Shown piece by piece: positions 1 through 7,922 of a stretch of DNA of 64,000 bases. Source of the DNA: DASUWK01 sp036378435. Its GTDB lineage: Bacteria; Chloroflexota; Dormibacteria; Dormibacterales; Dormibacteraceae. The stretch's first letter is position 1, and each line of letters opens with the position of its first letter. A program made the position numbers and the translations under genes. The DNA lies in NCBI GenBank assembly GCA_036378435.1, contig DASUWK010000062.1, forward strand, positions 1 to 64,000, read 5' to 3'. The notes under the pieces were generated by a model, which was given only the letters and a program-made list of their open reading frames with translations, searched no databases and had not been told where the DNA came from.

Positions 1-1496
1 TCAACTACCTGGGCGGCGTCAACAGCCCTTACTACGGCTACTACAGCGGGAACTCCCAGACCTGGCCGAGCTCCAACGTGGAGACCTCACCTGGTGTCTA
101 TGCCAGCGACCCCAAGCTGTCGGGGAGCAACTGCAACTTCCTCGACCCCGGGATCTACAACTTCCCCGGCGGCTTCACGGACAACGGCGGCCTGATCAGC
201 AACGAGCTGCGCCCGCCCGACGAGCCCAACTACAGCAACATGTCCCAGCGCGCGGGCAGCGGCGGCAACGGCTACATCCAGTTCTGGCGGAACAACGCGA
301 GCTGCGACGGCACCTTCAGCGTCGCCCCCGTGACCGCCGGCGGCGGGCTCGGGCTCTCGCAGGGCACCTGGTTCGTCGTCGTCACGGCCGTGCGCGAGGA
401 CGCCTTCAACCCCACGTATCCGTCCGGCTCGGCCTCGTACTACCCGCGCGCGAGCGCGCCGTCGATGTGCCGGGCAGTCACGATCAACAACTCGGGCAAC
501 CAGGGCTTCCAGGTCGCGGTCAGCAACGTGCCCGGAGCCGAGTGGTACAACGTCTACGCCTACCAATCGGCGACCAGCGGCGCCTCCTGCCCCACCGACA
601 GCGACTTCACGCGCTTCGGCTACATCGGCAGCATCTGCTCGGGTTCGGGCGCCCTCAGCGCCTCAGCCCACACGTACAACGCGGTCGCCGGCTGCTCTTC
701 CAGCTTCACGGAGACGAACAGCGGCAGCTGCCCCAGCCTGCCGTCGTGGCCGGGTGGAAATGCGGCGCTCACCGCCGGGCCGGGCAACACGACGAGCTGC
801 GGCCTCGGCTACACGGTGTCCTCGGTCTTCAACAACAGCAACGTGCACGTCACCGGGCCGAGCGGCAGCTCCTGCCCGACCGCCCCCGGAATCTCGCCCG
901 ACTACCCGGGCACGGCCGGCGTCAGCCAGGGCTGCGAGCCGCCTGACGGCGAGCAGTGCCCGACGATCGTGGGCGGCTGCGCGACGCCGGGAGTCACCAG
1001 CCCGATGCCGCCGAACGACCCCGCGGCCCAGTACCAGGGCACTGCCGGCACCACCGGCGACCGCGCCGACGAGAATGAGTGCGGCGACACGAGCGGCGAC
1101 TTCTCGACCTGTCCAGGAACCGTGACCCCGGGCGCTGTGCAGTTCTCCTTCCCGAACCAGAACGGCGCCTGCTTCGACGACGAGGGCAACGGCGGCGCCT
1201 GGGTGTTCAGCGGCCGGCAGTACGACTACATCGCCATCTACTCGCTCGTCGACACGTCGACCTGCTCGGGCAACAACGGCAACAAGATCGCCGGTGGCGG
1301 CTCGACCGCGTGGATCGGCACCACCTATTTCCCGAACGCCTACCTGACGATCACCGGCAGCTCCAAGGCCCCGGTTTCCGGACAGGTGGTGGCGAACAAC
1401 CTGACGATCGACGGCTCCGCCGGCGTGACGGTCGACTACAACTCGGCCCTCGCGCCGACGCCTCCCGGCGGGCACCTGATCATCTATTCGCCCTAG
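1..1496 (+). CDS. Secreted Cys/Gly/Ser/Asn-rich surface protein, 5' partial
   Basis: The reading frame is already open at the left edge (first full codon at position 3) and ends at TAG 1494-1496, so the N-terminus lies outside the window. At least 497 residues are visible. They are rich in Gly, Ser, Asn, Tyr and Cys with few charged residues, which is typical of an exported protein with disulfides. The tail runs through a beta-rich segment containing VSGQVVANNLTIDGSAGVTV, which resembles C-termini of TadG-like pilus-locus proteins that show repeated 'sGqvva..vtidGsa.v.v.y' strands. That resemblance is from memory and weak. A strong hairpin follows the gene. No catalytic motif is visible. The secretion signal would be upstream of the window. 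Confidence 0.75.
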   Translation, partial: NYLGGVNSPYYGYYSGNSQTWPSSNVETSPGVYASDPKLSGSNCNFLDPGIYNFPGGFTDNGGLISNELRPPDEPNYSNMSQRAGSGGNGYIQFWRNNASCDGTFSVAPVTAGGGLGLSQGTWFVVVTAVREDAFNPTYPSGSASYYPRASAPSMCRAVTINNSGNQGFQVAVSNVPGAEWYNVYAYQSATSGASCPTDSDFTRFGYIGSICSGSGALSASAHTYNAVAGCSSSFTETNSGSCPSLPSWPGGNAALTAGPGNTTSCGLGYTVSSVFNNSNVHVTGPSGSSCPTAPGISPDYPGTAGVSQGCEPPDGEQCPTIVGGCATPGVTSPMPPNDPAAQYQGTAGTTGDRADENECGDTSGDFSTCPGTVTPGAVQFSFPNQNGACFDDEGNGGAWVFSGRQYDYIAIYSLVDTSTCSGNNGNKIAGGGSTAWIGTTYFPNAYLTITGSSKAPVSGQVVANNLTIDGSAGVTVDYNSALAPTPPGGHLIIYSP

Positions 1497-1517
1497 CGGG
1501 ACCGTGTCGCCACAGGA

Positions 1518-1577
1518 CCCGCGGCCGGCCCCGGGCCCCTTCAGAGCCCTCGGATAGGGCGCGCGGCCGGCCGCGGG
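1518..1577. terminator. Nested hairpin, probable transcription terminator
   Basis: A perfect 13-bp inverted repeat (CCCGCGGCCGGCC at 1518-1530 and its complement at 1565-1577) encloses a second hairpin (GCCCT 1546-1550 with AGGGC 1556-1560). It sits between the stop at 1496 and the next promoter at 1601. No U-tract follows, as is common in very GC-rich genomes, so intrinsic termination is inferred from structure and location only. Confidence 0.55.
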
Positions 1578-1615
1578 CCGGGTGGAGCGGCGGGACTGCC
1601 TAGACTGGCGTCCTC

Positions 1616-2527
1616 GTGACTGTCCTGGTCACCGGCGGCGCCGGCTTCATCGGCTCGCACCTGGTCGACGCGCTGGTCGCGCGGGGCGAGGAGGTGCTCG
1701 TCGTCGACGACCTGTCGAGCGGCTCGCAGCGCAACCTCAACCCCCGCGCCGAGTTCGAGATGATCGACATCCGCTCGGAGCAGGCCGCCCGCCTGATTCG
1801 TGAGCGGGGGCCGCGGGCGATCTGCCACCTGGCCGCGCAGGTCAGCGTCAGCCGGTCGGTTCGCGAGCCGCTGCTGGACGCAGACGTGAACGTCGCCGGC
1901 ACGCTGAACCTCGTGGTCGCGGCCGCCGAGGTAGGCTGCCGGTTCGTCTTCGCCTCGACGGGCGGAGCGATCTACGGCGCAGCCAAACGCATCCCGACCC
2001 CCGAGGACGAGCCCGCGTGGCCGGTCTCGCCGTACGGGATCGGCAAGCTGGCGGCCGAGCACTACCTGCACGGATTCCGCGAGCAGGCCGGGCTCTCCTA
2101 CGCCGCCCTCCGCTACGCGAACGTGTACGGCCCGCGCCAGGACCCTCACGGCGAGGCCGGCGTGGTGGCGATCTTCAGCCGCGCGCTCATCGACGGCCGG
2201 ACGCCGACCATCCACGGCCCCGGCACCGACACCCGCGACTACGTCTTCGTCGGCGACATCGTCGCGGCGAACCTGGCGGCGCTCGAGAGCGATCGCGCCG
2301 GCCACTACAACATCGGGAGCGGGGTCCAGACGGACGTGAACACGCTGCTGGAGCGGATCGCGGCGGCTCTGGGCGTCGAGGCGCGCGCCGAGCACGGGCC
2401 TCCGCGCGCGGGCGACGTCAGGGCTTCGGCCCTTGACGCCGGGCTCGCGGAGCGGGAGCTGGGATGGCGGCCGCTGGTCACCCTCGAGGAGGGCCTGCGC
2501 GAGACCGCGGAGTGGTTTAAAGGCTGA
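1616..2527 (+). CDS. NAD-dependent sugar-nucleotide epimerase/dehydratase (UDP-glucose 4-epimerase-like)
   Basis: An extended short-chain dehydrogenase of 303 residues, which is normal length for a GalE-like or dTDP-glucose-type enzyme. The NAD-binding motif TGGAGFIG is at residues 6-13, the acidic residue DD after the second strand is at 31-32, the Ser/Thr of STGGAIYG is near 114, and the catalytic YxxxK is Y140/K144. It probably interconverts or modifies a nucleotide sugar in the cytoplasm; the exact substrate cannot be read from sequence. The GTG start is chosen because the Rossmann strand begins at once and a TAGACT box (1601-1606) lies 9 bases upstream with no Shine-Dalgarno, which suggests a leaderless mRNA. 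It stands alone, far from the polysaccharide locus. Confidence 0.88.
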   Translation: MTVLVTGGAGFIGSHLVDALVARGEEVLVVDDLSSGSQRNLNPRAEFEMIDIRSEQAARLIRERGPRAICHLAAQVSVSRSVREPLLDADVNVAGTLNLVVAAAEVGCRFVFASTGGAIYGAAKRIPTPEDEPAWPVSPYGIGKLAAEHYLHGFREQAGLSYAALRYANVYGPRQDPHGEAGVVAIFSRALIDGRTPTIHGPGTDTRDYVFVGDIVAANLAALESDRAGHYNIGSGVQTDVNTLLERIAAALGVEARAEHGPPRAGDVRASALDAGLAERELGWRPLVTLEEGLRETAEWFKG

Positions 2528-2533
2528 CCGGCC

Positions 2534-2830
2534 TTAGTGCCAGTCGACGCTCGGATCGGGCAGCTCTGAGCGCCCGCTGCCCTCGATGGGCCTGACCGAA
2601 TAGCCGAGCGGCTTCAGCGCCTCGTCGAGCCAGAGCAGCGCCATCTCCTCGGTGTTGCCCCAGCTCTCCGGCTGCGCGTCCTCGCCGGCGGCATCGATGA
2701 TGACCCGCCCCGCCACCCTGAGCAGCCGCTTGACCAGGGGCGCAGCTTCTGGGTTGGTGAACTCGAGCGCCTCGACGCTCTTGACGATCTCGAAACAGGC
2801 CATGTTCAGGTCCTCAGCCGACTCAGCCAT
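2534..2830 (-). CDS. Small acidic protein of unknown function
   Basis: 98 residues, not recognised. The protein is acidic and predicted helical, with a core around FEIVKSVEALEFTNPEAAPL followed by a helix containing VIIDAAGEDAQPESWGN and a short Pro/Ser-rich tail. It has no signal peptide or membrane segment. The ATG at 2830 is chosen because it overlaps the stop of the upstream nicotinamidase gene by 8 bases (2823-2830), a layout that couples translation and implies one transcript. A role linked to NAD salvage is possible only by neighbourhood. The gene is convergent with the epimerase at 1616-2527, with 6 bases between the two stops. Confidence 0.7.
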   Translation of the reverse strand: MAESAEDLNMACFEIVKSVEALEFTNPEAAPLVKRLLRVAGRVIIDAAGEDAQPESWGNTEEMALLWLDEALKPLGYSVRPIEGSGRSELPDPSVDWH

Positions 2831-3401
2831 GAGCCACCTCATCTGATCGGGCGCGCACCGCGCCCGCGGCCGCCATCTCCGCCAGCGCTCGATCGCCGTC
2901 GCCCGGCCGCACGTCGACAGCCCCGATGCAGTCTTCGAGCACGACCACCTCGAACCCCGCCTGGCGGGCGTCCAGCACCGACTGGCGCACGCAGTAGTCG
3001 GTCGCCAGGCCCGCGACGAAGAGCTTGCCGACGCCCCGTTCCCGCAGCCAGCCCTCGAGATCAGTCCCCTGGAACGCGGAGTAGGCCTCCAGCTCGGGAT
3101 CCGTCCCCTTCGAGACGACGTGCTCGATCGGCTGCTGGTCCAGCGCGGCGTGAAATTCAGCGCCATGGGTCCCTTCCACGCAGTGCGGCGGCCAGCTGCC
3201 GCCTCGCTCCTGGAAGGACATGTGGCGCTGTGGGTGCCAGTCCCGGCTGGCGACCACGTGCGCGAATTGAGCGGAGACGCGGTTCAGCGGCTCGAAGATC
3301 GCATCTCCGTGGGGAACCGGGAGCGCCCCGCCAGGACAGAAGTCGACCTGCGGGTCGACGATCAGCAGGGCACTTGCCCCCCGTTCGGGAGCAGCGGACA
3401 C
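2823..3401 (-). CDS. pncA: Nicotinamidase (isochorismatase-like hydrolase)
   Basis: Hydrolyses nicotinamide to nicotinate and ammonia in the cytoplasm, feeding NAD salvage. 192 residues, normal for PncA. The catalytic triad is visible as Asp16 (IVDPQVDF), Lys98 (VSKGTD) and Cys137 (ATDYCV). The metal site is visible as Asp54, His56 and His60 in SRDWHPQRH, plus His73. Conservation of all these residues makes nicotinamidase more likely than a generic isochorismatase. The start is GTG 3401; a TAATAA box on this strand (3408-3413) is 6 bases upstream. It is divergent from greA with only 28 bases between starts, and it overlaps the small gene downstream. Confidence 0.93.
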   Translation of the reverse strand: MSAAPERGASALLIVDPQVDFCPGGALPVPHGDAIFEPLNRVSAQFAHVVASRDWHPQRHMSFQERGGSWPPHCVEGTHGAEFHAALDQQPIEHVVSKGTDPELEAYSAFQGTDLEGWLRERGVGKLFVAGLATDYCVRQSVLDARQAGFEVVVLEDCIGAVDVRPGDGDRALAEMAAAGAVRARSDEVAHG

Positions 3402-3407
3402 TGCAGC

Positions 3408-3414
3408 TTATTAT
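3408..3414. promoter_or_regulatory. Shared -10 region for divergent pncA and greA
   Basis: The only AT-rich patch in the 28-bp divergent interval reads TTATTAT. Read leftwards it gives TAATAA ending 6 bases before the pncA GTG. Read rightwards it gives TATTAT ending 15 bases before the greA ATG. Both directions therefore appear to use overlapping -10 elements, so polymerase binding in one direction should compete with the other. Confidence 0.5.
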
Positions 3415-3429
3415 TGGCCCAGACCCGCC

Positions 3430-3894
3430 ATGGATCTGACTGAGCCTGTCCTCCTTACCCCTGAGGGCCTCGAGCGCCTTAAAGGCGACCTCGAGGTCAC
3501 GAAGAAGCGGCGCACCGAAGCCGCGGAACGGCTGCGCGAAGCGTTCCAGCCGGGCGACATCGAGGACAACCCCGAATACGAGCAGGCGAAGGAAGAGGTC
3601 AGCCTTCTCGACGGCCGCATCTACGAGCTCGAGGAGATGATCGGGCGGGCCCAGATCCTCCAGGAGCACCACGGCGGCGTCGCCGAGCCGGGTTCCACGC
3701 TCGACGTCGAGGACGAGGAAGGCCAGATCGAGACCTATCACCTCGTGGGAGCGGTGGAAAGTGATCCCGCCGCGGGCAGGATCTCGGTCGAGTCGCCGGT
3801 CGGCCGAGCTCTCGTCGGCAAGCGGGCCGGGCAGAAAGTGACCGTGAACGTGCCCTCCGGCACGCTCAGCCTGCGCATCAAGGCGATCAGATAG
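3430..3894 (+). CDS. greA: Transcription elongation factor GreA
   Basis: Rescues backtracked RNA polymerase by stimulating transcript cleavage. 154 residues, close to the usual 155-160. The N-terminal coiled coil spans about residues 1-75, with the GreA hallmark around GDIEDNPEYEQAKEE (about 38-52), whose acidic tip residues coordinate magnesium in the polymerase secondary channel. The C-terminal FKBP-like domain follows, ending in SPVGRALVGKRAGQKVTVNV. The start is ATG 3430. The stop is immediately followed by the ATG of the acyl-CoA synthetase, so the two genes are likely co-transcribed. Confidence 0.96.
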   Translation: MDLTEPVLLTPEGLERLKGDLEVTKKRRTEAAERLREAFQPGDIEDNPEYEQAKEEVSLLDGRIYELEEMIGRAQILQEHHGGVAEPGSTLDVEDEEGQIETYHLVGAVESDPAAGRISVESPVGRALVGKRAGQKVTVNVPSGTLSLRIKAIR

Positions 3895-5736
3895 ATGGCG
3901 ACCACAAGGCCCTCGCAGCGGAAGACGACGCGCACTCGTAAGCCGGCGACGGCCCCCAAGGGCGCCCCGCGGCTCGACGTCGATGCGATCTCGCCGCGGA
4001 GCGTGCCCGGGCTCTTCCTGCGCCAGGTCACCAAATACGGCGACCGGGCGGTGCTCTACCAGCACAACGGCAGCGGCTGGGACCCGATCTCCTGGAAGCG
4101 ACTCGGCGAGCTGACGCTACGAGTCGCGGCCGGGCTGGTCGCAGCCGGCGTGCAGCGTGGGGACCGCGTGATCCTGATCGGCGAGAACCGGCTCGAGTGG
4201 ATCTACTGCGACCTCGGCATCCAGGCCGCGGGCGCCGTCACCGTGCCGGTCTACCCGAGCAGCACACCGGACACGGTAGCCAAGATCGCCGCCAACAGCG
4301 AGGCGGTCGTGGCCATCGCTTCGGGCCAGAAGACGGCATCCAAGCTCGTCGTGGAAGGGCCGCTGCGCGAGGTCGTGCGCATGGATTCCGACCTCGGGCG
4401 CTGGACGGACGCCGAGCCTTCTGCCGAGAACCTCGGCGAGGTGTTCGCGAGGCTGCAGGCGACCTCACCGAACGACGTCGCGTCGATCATCTACACGTCG
4501 GGTACGACCGGAGAGCCCAAGGGTGTCGTGCTCGCGCAAAGCGCCTTCGCCGACATGGCGGAGTCCTGTCTCCAGGTCTTCGACATCGGCGAGAACGACA
4601 CGACGCTCTCGTTCCTGCCGTACTCCCACGTGCTGGAGCGCACCTCCGGCCTGGTCATCGGGCTCGCCGCGGGCGGCACCGCCTACCTCGCGCGGGGCAT
4701 GGACCAGCTTTCCGAGGACCTGCAATCGGTCAAGCCCACCGTCATGGTGGGGGTGCCCCGCATCTACGAGAAGATGCACGGCCTGGTCTGGTCCAGCGTC
4801 CGCAAGGCGCCGGGCTACCGGCAGGCGATGTTCAGCTGGGCGCTCGGGATCGGCCGCCGGATCAACCTCGGCGGCGCGTCGCCGCTGGACCACCTGCAGT
4901 ACCCGCTCGCCGACCGCCTCGTGCTGACCCCGCTGCGCACCCGCCTGACCGGGGGCCGGCTGCGTTTCTTCGTCAGCGGCGGCGCGCCGCTGAACGAGGA
5001 GGTGGAAGCCTTCTTCTGGTCGCTCGGCGTGAAGATCCTGCAGGGCTGGGGCATGACGGAGACCAACTCCGGCGCCACCAGCAACACCGAGCAGCATCAC
5101 AAGTTCAACACCGTCGGCCGGGCCTTCCCCGGCGTCGAGCTCAAGATAGCGGACGACGGCGAGATCCTCGTCAAGAGCCCGGGCAACCTCATCGAGTACT
5201 TCCACAACCCGGAGGCCACCGCCGAGGTGCTGAAAGATGGCTGGCTGTCGACCGGCGACATCGGCGAGATCGACGCGGACGGCTTCCTCAAGATCACCGA
5301 CCGCAAGAAGGACCTCATCAAGACCGCCGGCGGCAAGTACGTCGCGCCGCAGCCGATCGAGGCCGAGCTGATGAACGACCCGCTGATCGAGCGCGCCGTC
5401 GTCATAGGCGACCAGAAGCCCTACTGCGTGCTGCTCCTGGTCCCGGACTGGAGCGCGCTGCGCAGCCGTGAGGGCATCTCCGGCGAGCCGCAGCAGCTGA
5501 AGGACTCCGACCAGGTGAAGAAGGCGCTCCAGGCGCGACTGGACCAGGTCAACTCCAAGCTCGGCAGCTGGGAGCAGATCAAGTACTTCGCCGTGCTGGC
5601 CGAGGACTTCAAGGAGGAGACCGGCGAGCTGACGCCGACCCTCAAGGTGAAGCGGCGCGTCATCCAGGAGCGCTACCAGGACGTGATCGAGTCGATGTAC
5701 TCGGGCAAGCCGAAGCCGGACAAAGGGGAGCACTAA
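3895..5736 (+). CDS. Long-chain acyl-CoA synthetase (AMP-forming, FadD15-like)
   Basis: Activates long-chain fatty acids to acyl-CoA through an acyl-adenylate. 613 residues, typical of the long-chain (ACSL/FAA1) branch. The ATP-binding loop YTSGTTGEPKG is at about 201-211, the second motif at GWGMTETNSG, and the motif DGWLSTGDIGEIDADGFLKI precedes TDRKKDLIKTAGGKYVAP, which contains the C-terminal hinge and the catalytic Lys region. An N-terminal Lys/Arg/Pro-rich tail of about 25 residues precedes the domain. The ATG abuts the greA stop with no gap. GGGGAG near the end of this gene could serve as ribosome-binding site for the next frame. Confidence 0.93.
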   Translation: MATTRPSQRKTTRTRKPATAPKGAPRLDVDAISPRSVPGLFLRQVTKYGDRAVLYQHNGSGWDPISWKRLGELTLRVAAGLVAAGVQRGDRVILIGENRLEWIYCDLGIQAAGAVTVPVYPSSTPDTVAKIAANSEAVVAIASGQKTASKLVVEGPLREVVRMDSDLGRWTDAEPSAENLGEVFARLQATSPNDVASIIYTSGTTGEPKGVVLAQSAFADMAESCLQVFDIGENDTTLSFLPYSHVLERTSGLVIGLAAGGTAYLARGMDQLSEDLQSVKPTVMVGVPRIYEKMHGLVWSSVRKAPGYRQAMFSWALGIGRRINLGGASPLDHLQYPLADRLVLTPLRTRLTGGRLRFFVSGGAPLNEEVEAFFWSLGVKILQGWGMTETNSGATSNTEQHHKFNTVGRAFPGVELKIADDGEILVKSPGNLIEYFHNPEATAEVLKDGWLSTGDIGEIDADGFLKITDRKKDLIKTAGGKYVAPQPIEAELMNDPLIERAVVIGDQKPYCVLLLVPDWSALRSREGISGEPQQLKDSDQVKKALQARLDQVNSKLGSWEQIKYFAVLAEDFKEETGELTPTLKVKRRVIQERYQDVIESMYSGKPKPDKGEH

Positions 5737-5741
5737 CCCCC

Positions 5742-6098
5742 ACGGGTCCCGTCGACCTCTCGGACGCCCACGCCGCGCTCGATCGCCTGCGGCGCCAACT
5801 CTGCATCTGCGGCCTCCAAGGCGAGTGCCTGGGCTGCCGCGGCATCGACATGGTGCGCGCCCAGATGGAGGCGGTGGCCGCCGCGGCCAGCCAGCCCGTC
5901 CTGCTCCAGGTGGCGCAGGAGGCCGCCATGAAGGACATGGCCGACCAGTTCCAGGGCATGGCCGAGCGCATCCTCGAGGACCCCGAGGTCAGGCGCGCGG
6001 CCGAGGCGATGCAGGAGCGGGTGCTCTCAGACCCGGAGGCGCGAAAGCTGCTCGAGGACCTGATGCGCCGGCTGGGCGAGCCGCCGGCCGAGGGCTAG
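5742..6098 (+). CDS. Small Cys-rich helical protein with unclear start
   Basis: A conservative ATG at 5850 gives 82 residues of alanine-rich helix, but the frame is open and protein-like back to just after the fadD stop. The upstream part encodes LCICGLQGECLGCRGIDM, a tight Cys cluster (C-x-C-x6-C-x2-C) resembling a metal-binding knuckle. No ATG, GTG or TTG occurs in this frame between the fadD stop (5736) and 5850. An ACG at 5742, 11 bases after GGGGAG (5725-5730), is my best candidate and gives 118 residues. The function is unknown. The rest looks like a short helical repeat (ILEDPEVRRAAEAM and VLSDPEARKLLEDLM), a pattern seen in scaffold or chaperone-linked proteins. It is co-directional with its neighbours on both sides. 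Confidence 0.6.
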   Translation, partial: TGPVDLSDAHAALDRLRRQLCICGLQGECLGCRGIDMVRAQMEAVAAAASQPVLLQVAQEAAMKDMADQFQGMAERILEDPEVRRAAEAMQERVLSDPEARKLLEDLMRRLGEPPAEG

Positions 6099-6103
6099 CG
6101 CCA

Positions 6104-7033
6104 ATGTCCGGCGCCGGCACGTCGTCTGGACGGCTGACGACGCTGGCGTTCGAGGCGCCGCGGGACCTGCGCGAGATGCAGGCGCTGGCCAGCCGGCTCT
6201 GGCCGGCCGGCCCTCATCCAGGCGGCCTCGCCTGGGAGTGGGCCATCGAGCAGATGCCGGAGCAAGTCGCGGTCATCCGGAGCGATTCGGCGCTGGCCGG
6301 CTGGGTCGGCTTCACCGCGCCGGACACGCTCGTGGCACTGGTCGATGAGGAGGTGTCAGCGGCAGCCGAGAGCGCCGTCGGCTGGTGCCTGGACTGCACG
6401 GCCGGCCGCCCGCTGCGGATTGCGGTCGCGCCACTACAGCGCGGGCTGTTGGCGGCCCTGGCTGCGGCGGGGTTCACCTTGGACACTGAGGCCGAGCCTT
6501 GGCTCGGGCTTTGGAGGCCTGCCGGCGCAGCCGCGATCGACCTTTCCGATGGTTATGCGATCCGCGAGGTCCATCCCGACGAGCTTGACGAGCGAGTCGA
6601 GGTTCATCGAATCGCCTGGCTGCCGGCCGAGCTCCCTTACGCACCCTCGCATCGGCCGAACTTCCCGGACGATGCGACCAGCAGGTTCGAGCGGCAGCAC
6701 TACGCTCGGGTCCGCGAAACGTGGCCTTACGATCCCGCCCTCGACCTGGTGGTGGTCGCCCCGGACGGCAGGCTGGCGGCCTGCTGCATCGCCTGGCTGG
6801 ACCCGGCCAGCAAAGTCGCCGAGATCGAGCCCCTCGGAGTCGTGCCCTCCCATCGCCGGCGCGGGCTGGCGGGGGCACTCTGCCTCGAAGCAGCCCGTCG
6901 CGTGGTGGCCAGGGGCGGCCACACGCTGTTCATCAACACCGGGCCGATGACCGCATACCCCGCTCCTGCGGGAGCCTACGGCAAGGTCGGCTTCAAGCCC
7001 GTCGAGCGCGGGCGGGTTTACAGCCTGGCCTGA
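6104..7033 (+). CDS. GNAT-family N-acetyltransferase, two-domain
   Basis: 309 residues, about twice the size of one GNAT domain. The C-terminal half (about 160-309) carries the acetyl-CoA-binding region VAEIEPLGVVPSHRRRGLAG, which matches the Q/RxxGxG/A loop, followed by a helix and a final NTGPM..AYPAPAGAYGKVGF segment. The N-terminal half is probably a degenerate GNAT fold, as in MshD-like tandem proteins, but no active-site motif is visible there. The substrate is unknown. ATG 6104 lies 5 bases after the preceding stop, so it is probably in the same transcript. Confidence 0.82.
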   Translation: MSGAGTSSGRLTTLAFEAPRDLREMQALASRLWPAGPHPGGLAWEWAIEQMPEQVAVIRSDSALAGWVGFTAPDTLVALVDEEVSAAAESAVGWCLDCTAGRPLRIAVAPLQRGLLAALAAAGFTLDTEAEPWLGLWRPAGAAAIDLSDGYAIREVHPDELDERVEVHRIAWLPAELPYAPSHRPNFPDDATSRFERQHYARVRETWPYDPALDLVVVAPDGRLAACCIAWLDPASKVAEIEPLGVVPSHRRRGLAGALCLEAARRVVARGGHTLFINTGPMTAYPAPAGAYGKVGFKPVERGRVYSLA

Positions 7034-7039
7034 GCGCGG

Positions 7040-7756
7040 CTACGAGGTGGTCGCGGGGCTGGCAGCCGGCGAAGCCGCCGGCGACCGCGGGTAGCCCGAC
7101 CAGCCCGCATGCGATGGCATCTTCGGGGCCTGGCTCCAGAACGGGATGGGCGCGTTCTGCAGCTTCTGCAGCAGGTTCGTCTCCTGGGTCTGGGTCAGCT
7201 TCCCCGCCTTTACCTGCGCATCGAGGTCGGTCTTGAGGTGGGCGAGCAGCGCCTGGCGGAACTGATCCTCGGTCATGCCGTGGGCCAGCTGGCTCAGGGT
7301 CTGGCCGTTCCGCAGGTCCTGCATCAGCTGCTGCGGGGTCAGGTTCAGCGTTTCCGCGGCCGCCTTGAGCAGCCCCATGGACAGACCCGCGGCCCCATGC
7401 CGGCCGAAGCGGCCGAGGTTGCCGCTGAAGGCGCAGAGATTGCTGTTAGCGAGTCGAGCCTTGATCTTGGCCGCCTGAGCGGCCCTCAGCTTGCCGGCCT
7501 TGACCGCGTCGTCGATCGTCTGGTCGGCCGACTTCCGCAGCGATCCCTGCAGCTTTGAAGGGCTGACACCGAGGTTGGCCGCGAGGTGCTTCATGAAGTC
7601 ACTGCATGCCTGCGACTCGTGGCTGCCCGGCGGCGGGCTCGGCTTGGCGGCCGCCAGCAGCGGAACCACAGCGCCAGTCGCGTAGGCGGACGCGCCTATG
7701 CCCAGGCCCACGAGAAGCAGGGCCCCTGCCCCGGCGATCAGAAGGCGACCCTTCAC
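7040..7756 (-). CDS. Exported helical protein of unknown function
   Basis: With GTG 7756 the product has 238 residues and begins with a clean signal or anchor segment (KGRLLIAGAGALLLVGLGIGASAYATG) followed by a Pro/Ser linker. The body contains two related modules: one with SPSKLQGSLRKSADQTIDDAVKAGKL and one with TPQQLMQDLRNGQTLSQLA plus DAQVKAGKLTQTQETNLLQKL. These 'L..dLr.GqtL..iA' and 'aGklT.aq' patterns recur in secreted proteins of Gram-positive and Chloroflexi-type bacteria. The tail is Pro/Ala/Ser-rich. An in-frame TTG at 7792 is an alternative start, but it adds polar residues before the signal. It is convergent with the acetyltransferase at 6104-7033. Confidence 0.72.
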   Translation of the reverse strand: MKGRLLIAGAGALLLVGLGIGASAYATGAVVPLLAAAKPSPPPGSHESQACSDFMKHLAANLGVSPSKLQGSLRKSADQTIDDAVKAGKLRAAQAAKIKARLANSNLCAFSGNLGRFGRHGAAGLSMGLLKAAAETLNLTPQQLMQDLRNGQTLSQLAHGMTEDQFRQALLAHLKTDLDAQVKAGKLTQTQETNLLQKLQNAPIPFWSQAPKMPSHAGWSGYPRSPAASPAASPATTS

Positions 7757-7922
7757 AACCTCAAGTATCTGCTCGTGGCACGCCTTCGCCAACCCTTTGC
7801 CACATCAAGGTTTTGTAAACGGGTCGGCCGGCGCCGGCGCCGGCCTGGTCAGAGCGCCCGGAGCACCCGGCCGCCCCCGGCGCCGGCCGTCTCCCGAGGC
7901 CGGGTGCTCGTACCATCGCGCC

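Noticed and set aside
5715..5745. A programmed -1 frameshift from fadD into the Cys-rich frame at AAAGGGG.
   Set aside because: The codon phase does not match the X-XXY-YYZ slippery pattern and the fadD stop follows quickly; an unusual start codon is simpler.
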